A DNA stretch of 64,000 nucleotides from CAVYUC01 sp963783085. GTDB taxonomy: Bacteria > Bacteroidota > Bacteroidia > Bacteroidales > Prolixibacteraceae. Positions within the stretch are counted from its first letter, which is position 1. Every line of letters starts with the position of its first letter. Both the position numbers and the translations under genes were made by a program. The notes under the pieces were generated by a model. The model was not told the origin of the DNA. It made no database searches and saw only the letters and a list, made by a program, of their open reading frames with translations. Location: contig CAWAMJ010000010.1 in the NCBI GenBank assembly GCA_963783085.1, positions 408,722 to 472,721 of the forward strand. The letters are read 5' to 3'. Shown one piece after another: positions 28,798 to 38,087 of the stretch.

Positions 28798-31700
28798 ATG
28801 ATTCACGCATGCTTAAAACAAAAAGTTAAAAGCCGGTTAATATTATTGCTGGCGATGTTTATGGTACCTCTTTGCACTTTTGCGCAACAGAGGAGAATTA
28901 CCGGAGAAGTAGAAAGCCAGACGGGCAATACACTGCCCGGGGTTACAGTAGTGGTTAAAGGCACAACTATGGGGACTGTAACCAATGCCGATGGCGAATT
29001 TTCCCTGAATGTGCCTTCCGGTGCCGAAACTTTACAGTTTTCTTTTGTGGGGATGAAAACACAGGAGATATCGATCGATGGCAAAACAAACATTTCGGTG
29101 GTAATGGAAGAAGAAACCATTGGTTTGGACGAAGTTGTGGCAATCGGTTATGGTACAGTAAAAAAAGGCGATTTAACAGGCGCTGTTTCAACGGTTTCTG
29201 CATCTGATTTTGAACGGGTTCCGGCAATAAATCCGCTGGATGCCCTGCAATCGCGTTCACCTGGTTTGTCTATTACATCTAATTCCGGACTTCCCGGCTC
29301 GGGCGCATCGGTTCAGGTGAGGGGAATGCAATCCATCAATGGAACAAACGCTCCGATTTACGTTGTGGATGGAACCATCACCAGCAACATCAACAACATT
29401 TCACCAACCGATATTGAATCATTCACCGTTCTGAAAGATGCTTCCGCCACGGCAATCTACGGGGCCCGTGCAGCCAACGGTGTAATCCTTGTTACAACCA
29501 AACGCGGAAGTTCAAGAGGTGAACCTACCATCACATTAAATACTTATGTCGGTCTGCAAACCCAAAGTAATCTGAAACTTGATTTGCTGAACGCTTCTGA
29601 ATTTTTGGAAATTTATACGGAAGCTTATGAAAATGGCGGCGTTACACCTCCGTGGGATGCGGAAACTTTAAAATATTATGAAGGTGTTGATACCGACTGG
29701 ATTTCGGAAATTATGCAAACCGGTGTTCTCCAGAATTACGATTTGAGCGTTTCCGGCGGAAATGATAAATCAAACTACTTTGTATCGGCAAACTACGTCG
29801 ACCATAAAGGGATGATCATTGAAACTGATTTCAAAAAATACAGTCTGCGTTTTAATTCCGACCACAAAATCGGCGACTGGATTAAATTTGGCAATTCGTT
29901 GAATATTTATGCTACCGAAAGAAATGGTCTCCAAACCAAAGAATCGCCCGGCGGAGACGGATATTATGCACTTGCTGCAATTAAAGTTCCGATTACCAGG
30001 GCCTACGAAGAAGACGGAAGCTATGGTAAAATTTATAACACCACGTTGGAACACATGCACCAAAGTCCGATTTGGCAGGCGCATAATGTAATCGACAATA
30101 CCCAAAACAAAGGTATTATCGGAAACCTTTACCTTACACTGCAATTGCTTGAAGGCCTTGAGTTCACAACCCGCGGTAACCTGGAATGGAACCACGTTTA
30201 TTTAACTGATTTTAGATCTGGTCTCGATCCTTCATATCAGTGGGAAGGAAGCACAAAAAACTTTATTCAAAAAGAAGGAAGGCAAACCTTACATTGGATT
30301 ACCGATTTCTTGCTGGATTACAACAAAACATTTGGTACTGACCACGTATTTAAAGCATTGTTAGGTTATTCTCTTGAAGAAAATACGTATGAAAATCTTT
30401 GGGGAAGCCGTACCGAAACACCTAATAATTCTATACAATTTCTGAACGCCGGCGATCCGACTTCGCAATTGAATGGCAATGGCTTCAGCGACTGGGCTTT
30501 CGTTTCTACTTTCGGCCGGTTAAATTATACCTACAAAAACAAATACCTGTTTACCGGAACCATTCGCCGCGATGGTACTTCCCGGCTTGCATCCGGTAAA
30601 CGCTTTGGAATTTTCCCGTCAGCATCATTTGCCTGGAGGATGTCAGAAGAATCATTTATGGACGGTGCAGGTTTTATTGATGATTTGAAACTGAGGGCCA
30701 GTTGGGGTTCTGTTGGTAATGCGCAGAGTATTAGTACCTACGGAACAATTGCTACTTTGGCACAATGGAATTATGTGCTAAACCAGCAACAGGCACAGGG
30801 TTATACGTTGGCATCTGCTATTAATGCTGATTTGAAATGGGAAAGTTCAACCAAAAAGAACATTGGGTTAGACGGAGTTTTACTGAATAACCAGGTGTAT
30901 TTTTCAGCAGATTTTTTTATTGAAGACACTTACGACTTGTTGTTCAGACAGCCGATAACCGCATCAACAGGGTTGGCAGGAAGTCCGTTCATCAATGCTG
31001 GCCAGGTGAGAAATACAGGTTACGAACTCGATTTGGGATATCGTAAAAATGTAAATGACTGGTCGTTCGATTTTAACGTAAACCTGTCGCATGTCGCCAA
31101 TAAAGTGATCGATTTGGAAGGCCGCGACCTTCGAACTTCCGGTATTGTTGAAGGATATCCGATGCGTTCGTTCTTTGGTTACAAATCAAATGGTATCATT
31201 TATACCGAATCTGATTTGAATGACAATCCGCAGTTAGCTGGAAAATCGATTGGTGATATTTGGTTGCTGGACATTGATGGCTACGATGAAGAAGGTAACC
31301 TGACCGGAAAACCCGATGGAAAAGTGAATGCCGCCGATCGTACGCTCATCGGAAGCAAGTATCCGGATTTGTTTTATGGCGCAATGGGTACAGTTGGTTA
31401 TAAAAATTTCACTTTGCAGGTTCAGTTGCAGGGAATTCAGGGAGTCGACAAGAGCATTCTTGGTTCCGGCCAGGGTGTGTTCCATTATTTCACGCAATGG
31501 GCAATGAATCACGATGCATTGATCCTTGACCGTTTTCATCCAACTAAAAATCCAACCGGAACAATGCCACAGGTAACACTGGCAGACGCCGGTAAAAACC
31601 GCGAATTTTCGGATTTCTGGCTCGATGATGCTTCTTATCTCAGGATTAGAAACATTAACTTGAATTATACTTTCGACAACAGCTTGATTTCTAAATTGAA

Positions 31701-31848
31701 AATGTCGAACCTCGGCGTATATGTAAGTGTACAGAACCTTTACACGTTTACTGATTTCCATGGAACTGAAGTGGATACAAATTCTGATCCGTTAACCGGC
31801 GTGCCACAACCGCGAACCTGGACGTTCGGTTTAAAAGCTAGTTTCTAA
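28798..31848 (+). CDS. SusC-like TonB-dependent outer-membrane receptor
   Basis: This is a 1016-residue outer-membrane transporter that imports glycans with energy from TonB. A signal peptide (ending CTFAQQ) is followed by a carboxypeptidase-regulatory-like domain at about 32-105 (RITGEVESQTGNTLPGVTVV), the SusC signature DEVVAIGYGTVKKGDLTGAV, a plug domain at about 120-235 (VRGMQSINGTNAPIYVVDGT; LKDASATAIYGARAANGVI), and a long beta-barrel ending in RTWTFGLKASF with the usual terminal Phe. There is no N-terminal DUF4974- or STN-like signalling domain, which fits control by the LacI protein upstream and not by an anti-sigma factor. susD follows at once. It is the only SusC in the window, so the mannosidase operons may depend on this pair or on one outside. 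Confidence 0.96.
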   Translation: MIHACLKQKVKSRLILLLAMFMVPLCTFAQQRRITGEVESQTGNTLPGVTVVVKGTTMGTVTNADGEFSLNVPSGAETLQFSFVGMKTQEISIDGKTNISVVMEEETIGLDEVVAIGYGTVKKGDLTGAVSTVSASDFERVPAINPLDALQSRSPGLSITSNSGLPGSGASVQVRGMQSINGTNAPIYVVDGTITSNINNISPTDIESFTVLKDASATAIYGARAANGVILVTTKRGSSRGEPTITLNTYVGLQTQSNLKLDLLNASEFLEIYTEAYENGGVTPPWDAETLKYYEGVDTDWISEIMQTGVLQNYDLSVSGGNDKSNYFVSANYVDHKGMIIETDFKKYSLRFNSDHKIGDWIKFGNSLNIYATERNGLQTKESPGGDGYYALAAIKVPITRAYEEDGSYGKIYNTTLEHMHQSPIWQAHNVIDNTQNKGIIGNLYLTLQLLEGLEFTTRGNLEWNHVYLTDFRSGLDPSYQWEGSTKNFIQKEGRQTLHWITDFLLDYNKTFGTDHVFKALLGYSLEENTYENLWGSRTETPNNSIQFLNAGDPTSQLNGNGFSDWAFVSTFGRLNYTYKNKYLFTGTIRRDGTSRLASGKRFGIFPSASFAWRMSEESFMDGAGFIDDLKLRASWGSVGNAQSISTYGTIATLAQWNYVLNQQQAQGYTLASAINADLKWESSTKKNIGLDGVLLNNQVYFSADFFIEDTYDLLFRQPITASTGLAGSPFINAGQVRNTGYELDLGYRKNVNDWSFDFNVNLSHVANKVIDLEGRDLRTSGIVEGYPMRSFFGYKSNGIIYTESDLNDNPQLAGKSIGDIWLLDIDGYDEEGNLTGKPDGKVNAADRTLIGSKYPDLFYGAMGTVGYKNFTLQVQLQGIQGVDKSILGSGQGVFHYFTQWAMNHDALILDRFHPTKNPTGTMPQVTLADAGKNREFSDFWLDDASYLRIRNINLNYTFDNSLISKLKMSNLGVYVSVQNLYTFTDFHGTEVDTNSDPLTGVPQPRTWTFGLKASF

Positions 31849-31880
31849 ACATGAATTGTAAATTAAAAAATGGCGAAAAA

Positions 31881-33533
31881 ATGAAAAACAGAATATTTTC
31901 AAAATTAATTTTCCTGTTTCTGGGAGCATCATTATTTCTCTCTTCATGCAATGAAGAGGAATTTCTGGACAGGTATCCAATAGATTCACCAAACCCTCAG
32001 AACTTTTTTGTAGATGCGGCTTCGGCTAAAAAAGCTGTAAATGCAGCTTACCAGCCCTGGACTTCGAGTGCTGCCACGTTTGACCGCGATATGGTAATCA
32101 TATTTGATGCCATGACTGACGACAGCTACTGGAGGCCTTCAAGAACTGCATCTATCCAGCAGTCGCGTTGGGATATAACTCCAACCCACGGTGCAATTAA
32201 TACCTACTGGACTTACGCCTATCGAAGTATTAATGCGGCAAATTTTGCCATCGAAGGGATACCGACCTCGACGAACGAGGCGTTTACTCCGGACGACCAG
32301 AAAAAATACATTGCAGAAGCGCGTTTTATGAGAGGGTTTGATTATTTGTTCCTGGTAACCTTTTTTGGAGATGTGCCGTTAATCGACCATCCGTTGGCGT
32401 CGTTCGATGAATTTAACCAGCCTCGTGCTTCAAAAGAAGACGTGTATGCACAAATCATCAGCGATTTTCAGTTTGCAAAAGAAAATCTGCCTGAACAATG
32501 GCCGGCCGAATATTCCGGTAGCGCAACAAAAGCTGCCGGTGCAGCATTCCTGGCAAAAACGTACTTGTATAAAAAAGATTTTGCAGCCGCAGAAACAGCA
32601 GCCCGCGAAGCAATTCAAATTGCGGAAAATACCGGTTATCACTTATTGGATGATTACATGTCGATTTGGGATAAAAATAATGAAGGCAATGCAGAGTTGC
32701 TGTTCTATTTCGGTTTCATGTCTGATACTGAACAGGGTCAGAATATGACTGTCCAACGGATTTGCCGCGACTGCCCGCCGGCATTGAAAAACATTTACGG
32801 TGCAGGCGACGGTTGGGGATACGCACTGCCGCAACGCGATTTGTACGATGCGTTTGAACCGGGCGACCCAAGAAGGGATTATACAATTTTCAGCCCGGAA
32901 AAACCATTCGGCGTGTTTAAAGGACCTGATCCTTTTACATACGAACATGAATATTTCGATGAAAACGGGGAAAAACAAACTTACACAAAAACCTATAACC
33001 CCGGCGATACAGTAACTTACGATTACCGCTGGTCTCCAACCGGAATGAATGTTAGAAAACTGATAATCGATCTGGAAGGATTGACCGATGTTCGCTGGAG
33101 TGGCGAAGATGTGCCAATTATGCGTATGTCTGATTTGTACCTTATTTTGGCCGAAGCTCTGGCTGAACAGGGAAAAGCAGAAGCGCTGGATTGGGTGAAC
33201 AAAGTTCGTGCAAGGCCATCGGTTGACATGCCGCCCAAAACAGCTGCCGACGGAAGTCTGGTTGATATTGTACGTCATGAAAGAAGAGTGGAACTGGCAA
33301 TGGAAGGCGTGAGGCTTTACGACCTGATGCGTTGGGGTAATCTGGGTGAAATTTTCGGCGACGGAACAAAAGTGAAAAGACATTTTTATTCCGATTTCCT
33401 TCCGGAAGATGATTTGAATTCAAGATTCGATTCACCGGTTAAAGATTTTTCTCAGGGATATCTGTTCCCGATTCCGCAAAACGAAATCGATCAAAATTCA
33501 GAAATAAATACCAACAATCCTGGATACGAATAA
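31881..33533 (+). CDS. SusD/RagB family outer-membrane glycan-binding lipoprotein
   Basis: This is a 550-residue surface lipoprotein that binds glycan and caps the SusC barrel. I prefer the ATG at 31881, since it puts the lipoprotein signal (MKNRIFSKLIFLFLGASLFLSSC) at the start; an ATG at 31851, two bases after the susC stop, would add ten residues. The mature start CNEEEFLDRYP, NFFVDAASAKKAVNAAY, the tetratricopeptide-like helices with AEARFMRGFDYLFLVTFFGDVP, and the C-terminal RHERRVELAMEGVRLYDLMRWG with LFPIPQNEIDQN are all typical of the family. A strong terminator hairpin follows the stop, so the transcript probably ends here. Confidence 0.95.
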   Translation: MKNRIFSKLIFLFLGASLFLSSCNEEEFLDRYPIDSPNPQNFFVDAASAKKAVNAAYQPWTSSAATFDRDMVIIFDAMTDDSYWRPSRTASIQQSRWDITPTHGAINTYWTYAYRSINAANFAIEGIPTSTNEAFTPDDQKKYIAEARFMRGFDYLFLVTFFGDVPLIDHPLASFDEFNQPRASKEDVYAQIISDFQFAKENLPEQWPAEYSGSATKAAGAAFLAKTYLYKKDFAAAETAAREAIQIAENTGYHLLDDYMSIWDKNNEGNAELLFYFGFMSDTEQGQNMTVQRICRDCPPALKNIYGAGDGWGYALPQRDLYDAFEPGDPRRDYTIFSPEKPFGVFKGPDPFTYEHEYFDENGEKQTYTKTYNPGDTVTYDYRWSPTGMNVRKLIIDLEGLTDVRWSGEDVPIMRMSDLYLILAEALAEQGKAEALDWVNKVRARPSVDMPPKTAADGSLVDIVRHERRVELAMEGVRLYDLMRWGNLGEIFGDGTKVKRHFYSDFLPEDDLNSRFDSPVKDFSQGYLFPIPQNEIDQNSEINTNNPGYE

Positions 33534-33540
33534 CAAGTGA

Positions 33541-33580
33541 TAAAACCGGCTCCGGAATTTACGGAGCTGGTTTTATTTAA
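33541..33580 (+). terminator. Rho-independent terminator after susD
   Basis: TAAAACCGGCTCCG (33541-33554) pairs with CGGAGCTGGTTTTA (33562-33575) through 14 positions with a single G-T pair, around the loop GAATTTA. The right arm runs into TTTTATTT. It begins eight bases after the susD stop and separates the susCD transcript from the oxidoreductase genes. Confidence 0.85.
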
Positions 33581-33590
33581 TTATCGCGAT

Positions 33591-34619
33591 ATGATTAACA
33601 GACGAAATTTCATTAAAACCACTGCAATAACCGGAGTGGGAGTTGCAGCCGGAAGTTCGCTTTTTGCAAGTGTTTCCGGTCCTGCGAAAGGCCGCAGGGT
33701 CGGAATCATCGGGCTTGACACATCACACAGTGTGGCATTCATTAAAACATTGAATGCTCCTGATGCCGACGCCGGTTATTTGGGATATAAAGTCGTTGCA
33801 GCCTATCCGAAAGGTAGTTTGGATATTAAAACCAGCTACGAACGAATTCCGAAATATACGGAGCAGGCAAAAGAAATGGGAGTGGAAATTATGGATTCTG
33901 TGGATTCACTGATTTCCAAAGTGGATGTGGTTTTACTGGAAACCAACGACGGCCGCAGGCATCTCGAACAGGCGCTGCCGGTGTTAAAAGCAGGCAAACG
34001 TTTGTTTATCGATAAACCGATGGCAGCTTCGTTGTCTGACGCAATGATTATTTTCGACGCAGCCAAACATTACAACGTTCCCGTATTTTCCGCTTCGTCA
34101 TTGCGGTATGTCACAGGAATAGACAAAGTGGTTGATGGCGCTTACGGCAAAGTAACCGGCGCCGACACATACAGTCCGATGAAACTGGAAGAAACGCATC
34201 CTGATTTATTCTGGTACGGAATTCATGGCGTGGAAACGCTATTTACTGCGATGGGAACCGGTTGCGAAATGGTCACCCGGATTTCTACTCCGGACACCGA
34301 TGTGGTTAACGGAATATGGAACGACCAGCGAGTGGGAACATTCAGGGGGATTCGATCGGGTGAAAAAGGATACGGCGGAACTGCTTTTACAGAGAAAAAA
34401 ATTGTCAACCTGGGACCTTACGGAGGATACAATCCATTGCTGAAAGAAATTGTAAAATATTTTGATACCGGAAAAATTCCCGTGCAACCGGAAGAAACCC
34501 TCGAAATACTTGCGTTTATGGATGCCGCCGATATCAGTAAGAAGAAAGGCGGAAAACCGGCATTGATAAAAGAATCGATGGAAAAAGCCAGGAAGAAAGC
34601 GGACAAATTCAGTTTTTAA
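33591..34619 (+). CDS. Gfo/Idh/MocA family oxidoreductase, exported (Tat-type signal)
   Basis: This is a 342-residue NAD(P)-dependent oxidoreductase of the Gfo/Idh/MocA family. The ATG at 33591 begins MINRRNFIKTTAITGVGVAA, a twin-arginine signal (NRRNFIK) followed by a hydrophobic stretch, so it should be exported folded with its cofactor. The Rossmann fold starts at RRVGIIGLDTSHSVAFI. KRLFIDKPMAAS matches the EKP-type catalytic loop of the family, with Asp in place of Glu. The preferred ATG lies ten bases beyond the susD terminator. The substrate, presumably a sugar or inositol derivative, is not evident. The next family member follows 27 bases later. Confidence 0.85.
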   Translation: MINRRNFIKTTAITGVGVAAGSSLFASVSGPAKGRRVGIIGLDTSHSVAFIKTLNAPDADAGYLGYKVVAAYPKGSLDIKTSYERIPKYTEQAKEMGVEIMDSVDSLISKVDVVLLETNDGRRHLEQALPVLKAGKRLFIDKPMAASLSDAMIIFDAAKHYNVPVFSASSLRYVTGIDKVVDGAYGKVTGADTYSPMKLEETHPDLFWYGIHGVETLFTAMGTGCEMVTRISTPDTDVVNGIWNDQRVGTFRGIRSGEKGYGGTAFTEKKIVNLGPYGGYNPLLKEIVKYFDTGKIPVQPEETLEILAFMDAADISKKKGGKPALIKESMEKARKKADKFSF

Positions 34620-34646
34620 ATTCGAACATCATTTTAGTTATATCTT

Positions 34647-35990
34647 ATGGAGAGCAACAGAAGAGATTTTATCAGAAAAACTGCATTGGGCGTGGCGGCG
34701 GTAACGGCAGGAGGTGTTTTGCCGGCATTCAGCGCCCGCAGTTATAAAAATATAATGGGGGCAAACGAGCGAATCAATGCAGCAGTGATGGGCGTAAATT
34801 CCCGCGGTTTTGCGCTTGCAAGTAATTATGCAGCCCAACCAAATTGCAAAGTAACCCACATTTGCGACGTCGATAAAAGAGCGGCTGCCAAATGTGTCGA
34901 TCAGGTGGAGAAAATTTCTGAATTCAAACCTGAATCTCATACCGATTTCAGAAAAGCTTTGGAAGATAAAGACCTGGATGTGATGGTGGTTGCCACACCC
35001 GATCACTGGCATGCACCGGCAGCTTTGCTCGCCATGAAAGCGGATAAACATGTTTATCTTGAAAAGCCGTGCAGCCATAATCCAAACGAAGGTGAGATAC
35101 TCATGGAAGCTGCCAAAAGATATAACAAGGTGTTGCAGATGGGTAACCAGCGCCGTTCCTGGCCAAATGTAGCGAAGGCCATTGAAGAAGTGAAATCCGG
35201 CACAATTGGAAAGGCGTATTTCGGGAAAGGCTGGTATACTAACAAACGCCCGTCAATCGGAATTGGTAAACAAGTTGCCGTTCCCGAGTGGCTTGACTGG
35301 GAAATGTGGCAGGGGCCCGCGCCGCGTAAGCCGTTCAAAGATAATTACGTGCATTACAACTGGCACTGGTTCTGGCATTGGGGAACCGGCGAAGCTTTAA
35401 ACAACGGCACACACATGGTCGATCTGCTCCGTTGGGGACTGGATGTGGATTATCCGGTAAAGGTAAGTTCGAACGGCGGCCGCTATCATTACAACGACGA
35501 CTGGCAAACTCCCGACACGCAGGTGATTTCACTGGATTTCCCGGAAGGGATGACCATGACCTGGGAAGGCCGCAGCTGCAACGCCCGTAATGTTGAGGGA
35601 AGTTCGGTTGGAGCCATGTTCTATGGCGAAAAAGGTTCGGTTTTGATTTCCGGCGGAAACAGCTACAAAGTTTTTGATTTGTCGGGTAAGGAAATAAAAT
35701 CGGTTGAAAATAAAGATAAAATAGACCCGAGAAATCCGGCCAGTCCGGCACAGCAACTCGACGCACTGCATATCCAAAACTTTTTCGAGGGGATTAAAAA
35801 CGGAACCGAAGTACGTTCAAATATTGAATCGGGTCATAAAAGCGTGTTGCTGGTCCAGCTTGGAAATATAGCACAAAGAGTTGGGCATTCATTGGAAATC
35901 AATCCCGAAAACGGCCACATCGTTGGCGACAAAGACGCACGTAAGTTATGGTCGCGCGAGTATGAAAAAGGATGGGAAATGAAATTGTAA
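34647..35990 (+). CDS. Gfo/Idh/MocA family oxidoreductase, Tat-exported
   Basis: This is a 447-residue member of the exported Gfo/Idh group. The N-terminus MESNRRDFIRKTALGVAAVT is a clear twin-arginine signal. The Rossmann domain begins near residue 45 (INAAVMGVNSRGFALASNYA). VVATPDHWHAPAALLAMKAD and HVYLEKPCSHN carry the conserved nucleotide-binding and catalytic-lysine segments. The C-terminal half (HYNWHWFWHWGTGEALNNGT) contains the family histidine region. Exported proteins of this group in Bacteroidota oxidise or hydrolyse glycosides by way of keto sugars in the cases I know. It lies 27 bases after the first oxidoreductase and 15 before the DoxX gene. Confidence 0.9.
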   Translation: MESNRRDFIRKTALGVAAVTAGGVLPAFSARSYKNIMGANERINAAVMGVNSRGFALASNYAAQPNCKVTHICDVDKRAAAKCVDQVEKISEFKPESHTDFRKALEDKDLDVMVVATPDHWHAPAALLAMKADKHVYLEKPCSHNPNEGEILMEAAKRYNKVLQMGNQRRSWPNVAKAIEEVKSGTIGKAYFGKGWYTNKRPSIGIGKQVAVPEWLDWEMWQGPAPRKPFKDNYVHYNWHWFWHWGTGEALNNGTHMVDLLRWGLDVDYPVKVSSNGGRYHYNDDWQTPDTQVISLDFPEGMTMTWEGRSCNARNVEGSSVGAMFYGEKGSVLISGGNSYKVFDLSGKEIKSVENKDKIDPRNPASPAQQLDALHIQNFFEGIKNGTEVRSNIESGHKSVLLVQLGNIAQRVGHSLEINPENGHIVGDKDARKLWSREYEKGWEMKL

Positions 35991-36005
35991 GTAAAAAAAT
36001 TCAGA

Positions 36006-36512
36006 ATGAGAAGAGGTAGTAATTATACAAAACTGCAGACGGCCGCGCTGGTTGTGCTACGTTTAATGGTGGGCTGGCACATCCTGTACGAGGGATTGGC
36101 AAAGTTTATCAACCCTCAGTGGTCTTCTGCCGGTTTTTTACAACAATCGCACGGAATACTTTCCGGTTTTGCGGATTGGGTGGTTTCAAATCCAAATGTA
36201 TTGTCAGCCGTTGATTTTCTAAATACATGGGGATTAATCGCAATCGGCCTCGGTTTAATGCTGGGCCTGTTTTCGCGCACTGCCGCAGTTGCAGGGGCTG
36301 TGTTGGTTTTCGTGTATTATTTGAATACCCCGCCAATGATTGGTTACGAATACGCACTGCCTGCCGACGGCAATAACCTGGTGGTGAATAAAACGCTGAT
36401 TGAAGCAGCAGCACTGGCGGTGGTTGCATTGTTCCCAACCAGCAGCATTTTTGGGCTCGATGCCTTTTGGAAAAACAGAACATTCAAAACAGAAAGGGGA
36501 GTAGCAAAATGA
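36006..36512 (+). CDS. DoxX family membrane protein
   Basis: This is a 168-residue inner-membrane protein with about four hydrophobic helices, of the DoxX/thiosulfate:quinone oxidoreductase small-subunit family. VVLRLMVGWHILYEGLAKFINP matches the typical first helix, and LIAIGLGLMLGLFSRTAAVAGAVL a central pair. Its stop overlaps the start of the next Gfo/Idh gene by four bases (ATGA). DoxX homologues next to exported Gfo/Idh oxidoreductases suggest transfer of electrons from periplasmic sugar oxidation to the quinone pool. That role is inferred from neighbours and is not shown by residues here. Confidence 0.85.
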   Translation: MRRGSNYTKLQTAALVVLRLMVGWHILYEGLAKFINPQWSSAGFLQQSHGILSGFADWVVSNPNVLSAVDFLNTWGLIAIGLGLMLGLFSRTAAVAGAVLVFVYYLNTPPMIGYEYALPADGNNLVVNKTLIEAAALAVVALFPTSSIFGLDAFWKNRTFKTERGVAK

Positions 36513-38080
36513 GTGATAATTTGAATGAGAATAACGGACAGGGCGGAATGAAGCGAAGAACCGTTTTGAAAGCGCTGGCAGGACTGCCGGTTGCAGGCGC
36601 TCTCGGATTTGAAATCCTGAAAAAACAAAATTACGATTTCGATAAACGAAGCCGCGTGGTAAAAGAACTTGGGCTCGATAATATCGATTTTCCAACATCC
36701 GATTACGGTAACAAAAAATGGACAGGCGATACCATCCGCGTCGGATTTATTGGTTTTGGTACCCGCGCCACACAATTGTCGAAAGCGCTTGGGTTTATGC
36801 ACCCCGATGATGTAAAAGCCAATCAGAAACGCGGCAGGCTGAACGAATGGCTGCAGCAGGAATACCTGAACGTGGCAATTACCGGTATTTGCGATGTTTT
36901 CGACCTACATGCAGAGAATGGTCTGGAAGCCGCTAAAAACAAAGTTCGTCCAGGCGGCGACGTTGCTCCCGATTTGCCCGTAAAAAGGTACCGAACTTAC
37001 CAGGACATGCTCGCGGACAAAGATATTGATGCGGTTATTGTGGCGACGCCCGACCATCATCATGCGCCGATTTCAATAGCAGCAGCCAAGGCCGGAAAAC
37101 ACGTGTATTGCGAAAAAAGCGTTTCGCTGAATGTAGATGATCTGAATGAATTGTACAAAACGATAAGGGAAACAGGCGTAGTTTACCAATTGGGGCATCA
37201 GATTACGCAAAGTATTGTTTTCCAGCAGGCAAAGGAAATCATCAATAAGAATATCCTGGGAAAAATTACATTGATTGAAACAACTACCAACCGGAATTCT
37301 CCCGGAGGAGCCTGGATTCGCCACCTCGATGCCAACGGAAACCTGAAGCCGGGAAGCCGGGAGACTATCGACTGGCAGCAATGGCTCGGACCGGCGCCGC
37401 AAGTTCCGTTCAGCGTGGAACGATATTACGACTGGACGCAGTATTTCGATTACGATACCGGGATGATTGGCCAGTTGTTCACCCACGAATTCGATGCTGT
37501 TAATCAACTGCTGCACCTCGAAATTCCGGAAACAGTGGTATCCTCAGGCGGAATTTATTACTGGAAGGACGGTCGCGATATGCCCGATTCGCTTCAATGT
37601 GTATTCGAATATCCCAGGCGCGATTTAACGCTTCTTTACAGCGGAAACCTGCAGTCGGGCCGCAGCCGTGGTCGTATCTTTATGGGCGACGATGCATCCA
37701 TGGAATTGGGCAACAACGCCGTAATTACAGCCGACCGCAATTCGAAAAAGTATGCAAAAGGTATAAAATCAGGTATAATAGATCCGGATTCGCCAATGAT
37801 TTCATTTAATCCGAACGCCGGACAAATTGATGCAGTTTCTTCGGCATCGGAAAAATATTATGCATCGCGCGGGTTAACAACAACAAGTATAAACGGACGG
37901 AATGTAGATGTTACACACCTGCACCTGCGCGAGTGGCTTAATTGTATCCGCAACGGCGGAACACCTTCCGCAAACATCGATATGGCTTATGTTGAAGGGG
38001 TTACATGCCTGATGGCGCATCGCTCATACGTTGAGGAAAGAAGGATGCGCTGGGATGCGGAAAACAAAAAAATTGTATAA
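36509..38080 (+). CDS. Gfo/Idh/MocA family oxidoreductase, probable exported
   Basis: The third oxidoreductase has 523 residues. The ATG at 36509 overlaps the DoxX stop. The N-terminus has KRRTVLKALAGLPVAGALGF at about residues 15-33, a twin-arginine-like signal after a short polar leader. The Rossmann domain (IRVGFIGFGTRATQLSKAL) is long and has an insert with KNKVRPGGDVAPDLPVKRYR. AVIVATPDHHHAPISIAAAK and HVYCEKSVSLN are the conserved motifs; EKS replaces the usual EKP. Translational coupling to DoxX suggests the two work together. The NagA-like gene follows after seven bases. Confidence 0.88.
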   Translation: MSDNLNENNGQGGMKRRTVLKALAGLPVAGALGFEILKKQNYDFDKRSRVVKELGLDNIDFPTSDYGNKKWTGDTIRVGFIGFGTRATQLSKALGFMHPDDVKANQKRGRLNEWLQQEYLNVAITGICDVFDLHAENGLEAAKNKVRPGGDVAPDLPVKRYRTYQDMLADKDIDAVIVATPDHHHAPISIAAAKAGKHVYCEKSVSLNVDDLNELYKTIRETGVVYQLGHQITQSIVFQQAKEIINKNILGKITLIETTTNRNSPGGAWIRHLDANGNLKPGSRETIDWQQWLGPAPQVPFSVERYYDWTQYFDYDTGMIGQLFTHEFDAVNQLLHLEIPETVVSSGGIYYWKDGRDMPDSLQCVFEYPRRDLTLLYSGNLQSGRSRGRIFMGDDASMELGNNAVITADRNSKKYAKGIKSGIIDPDSPMISFNPNAGQIDAVSSASEKYYASRGLTTTSINGRNVDVTHLHLREWLNCIRNGGTPSANIDMAYVEGVTCLMAHRSYVEERRMRWDAENKKIV

Positions 38081-38087
38081 AAATTAA

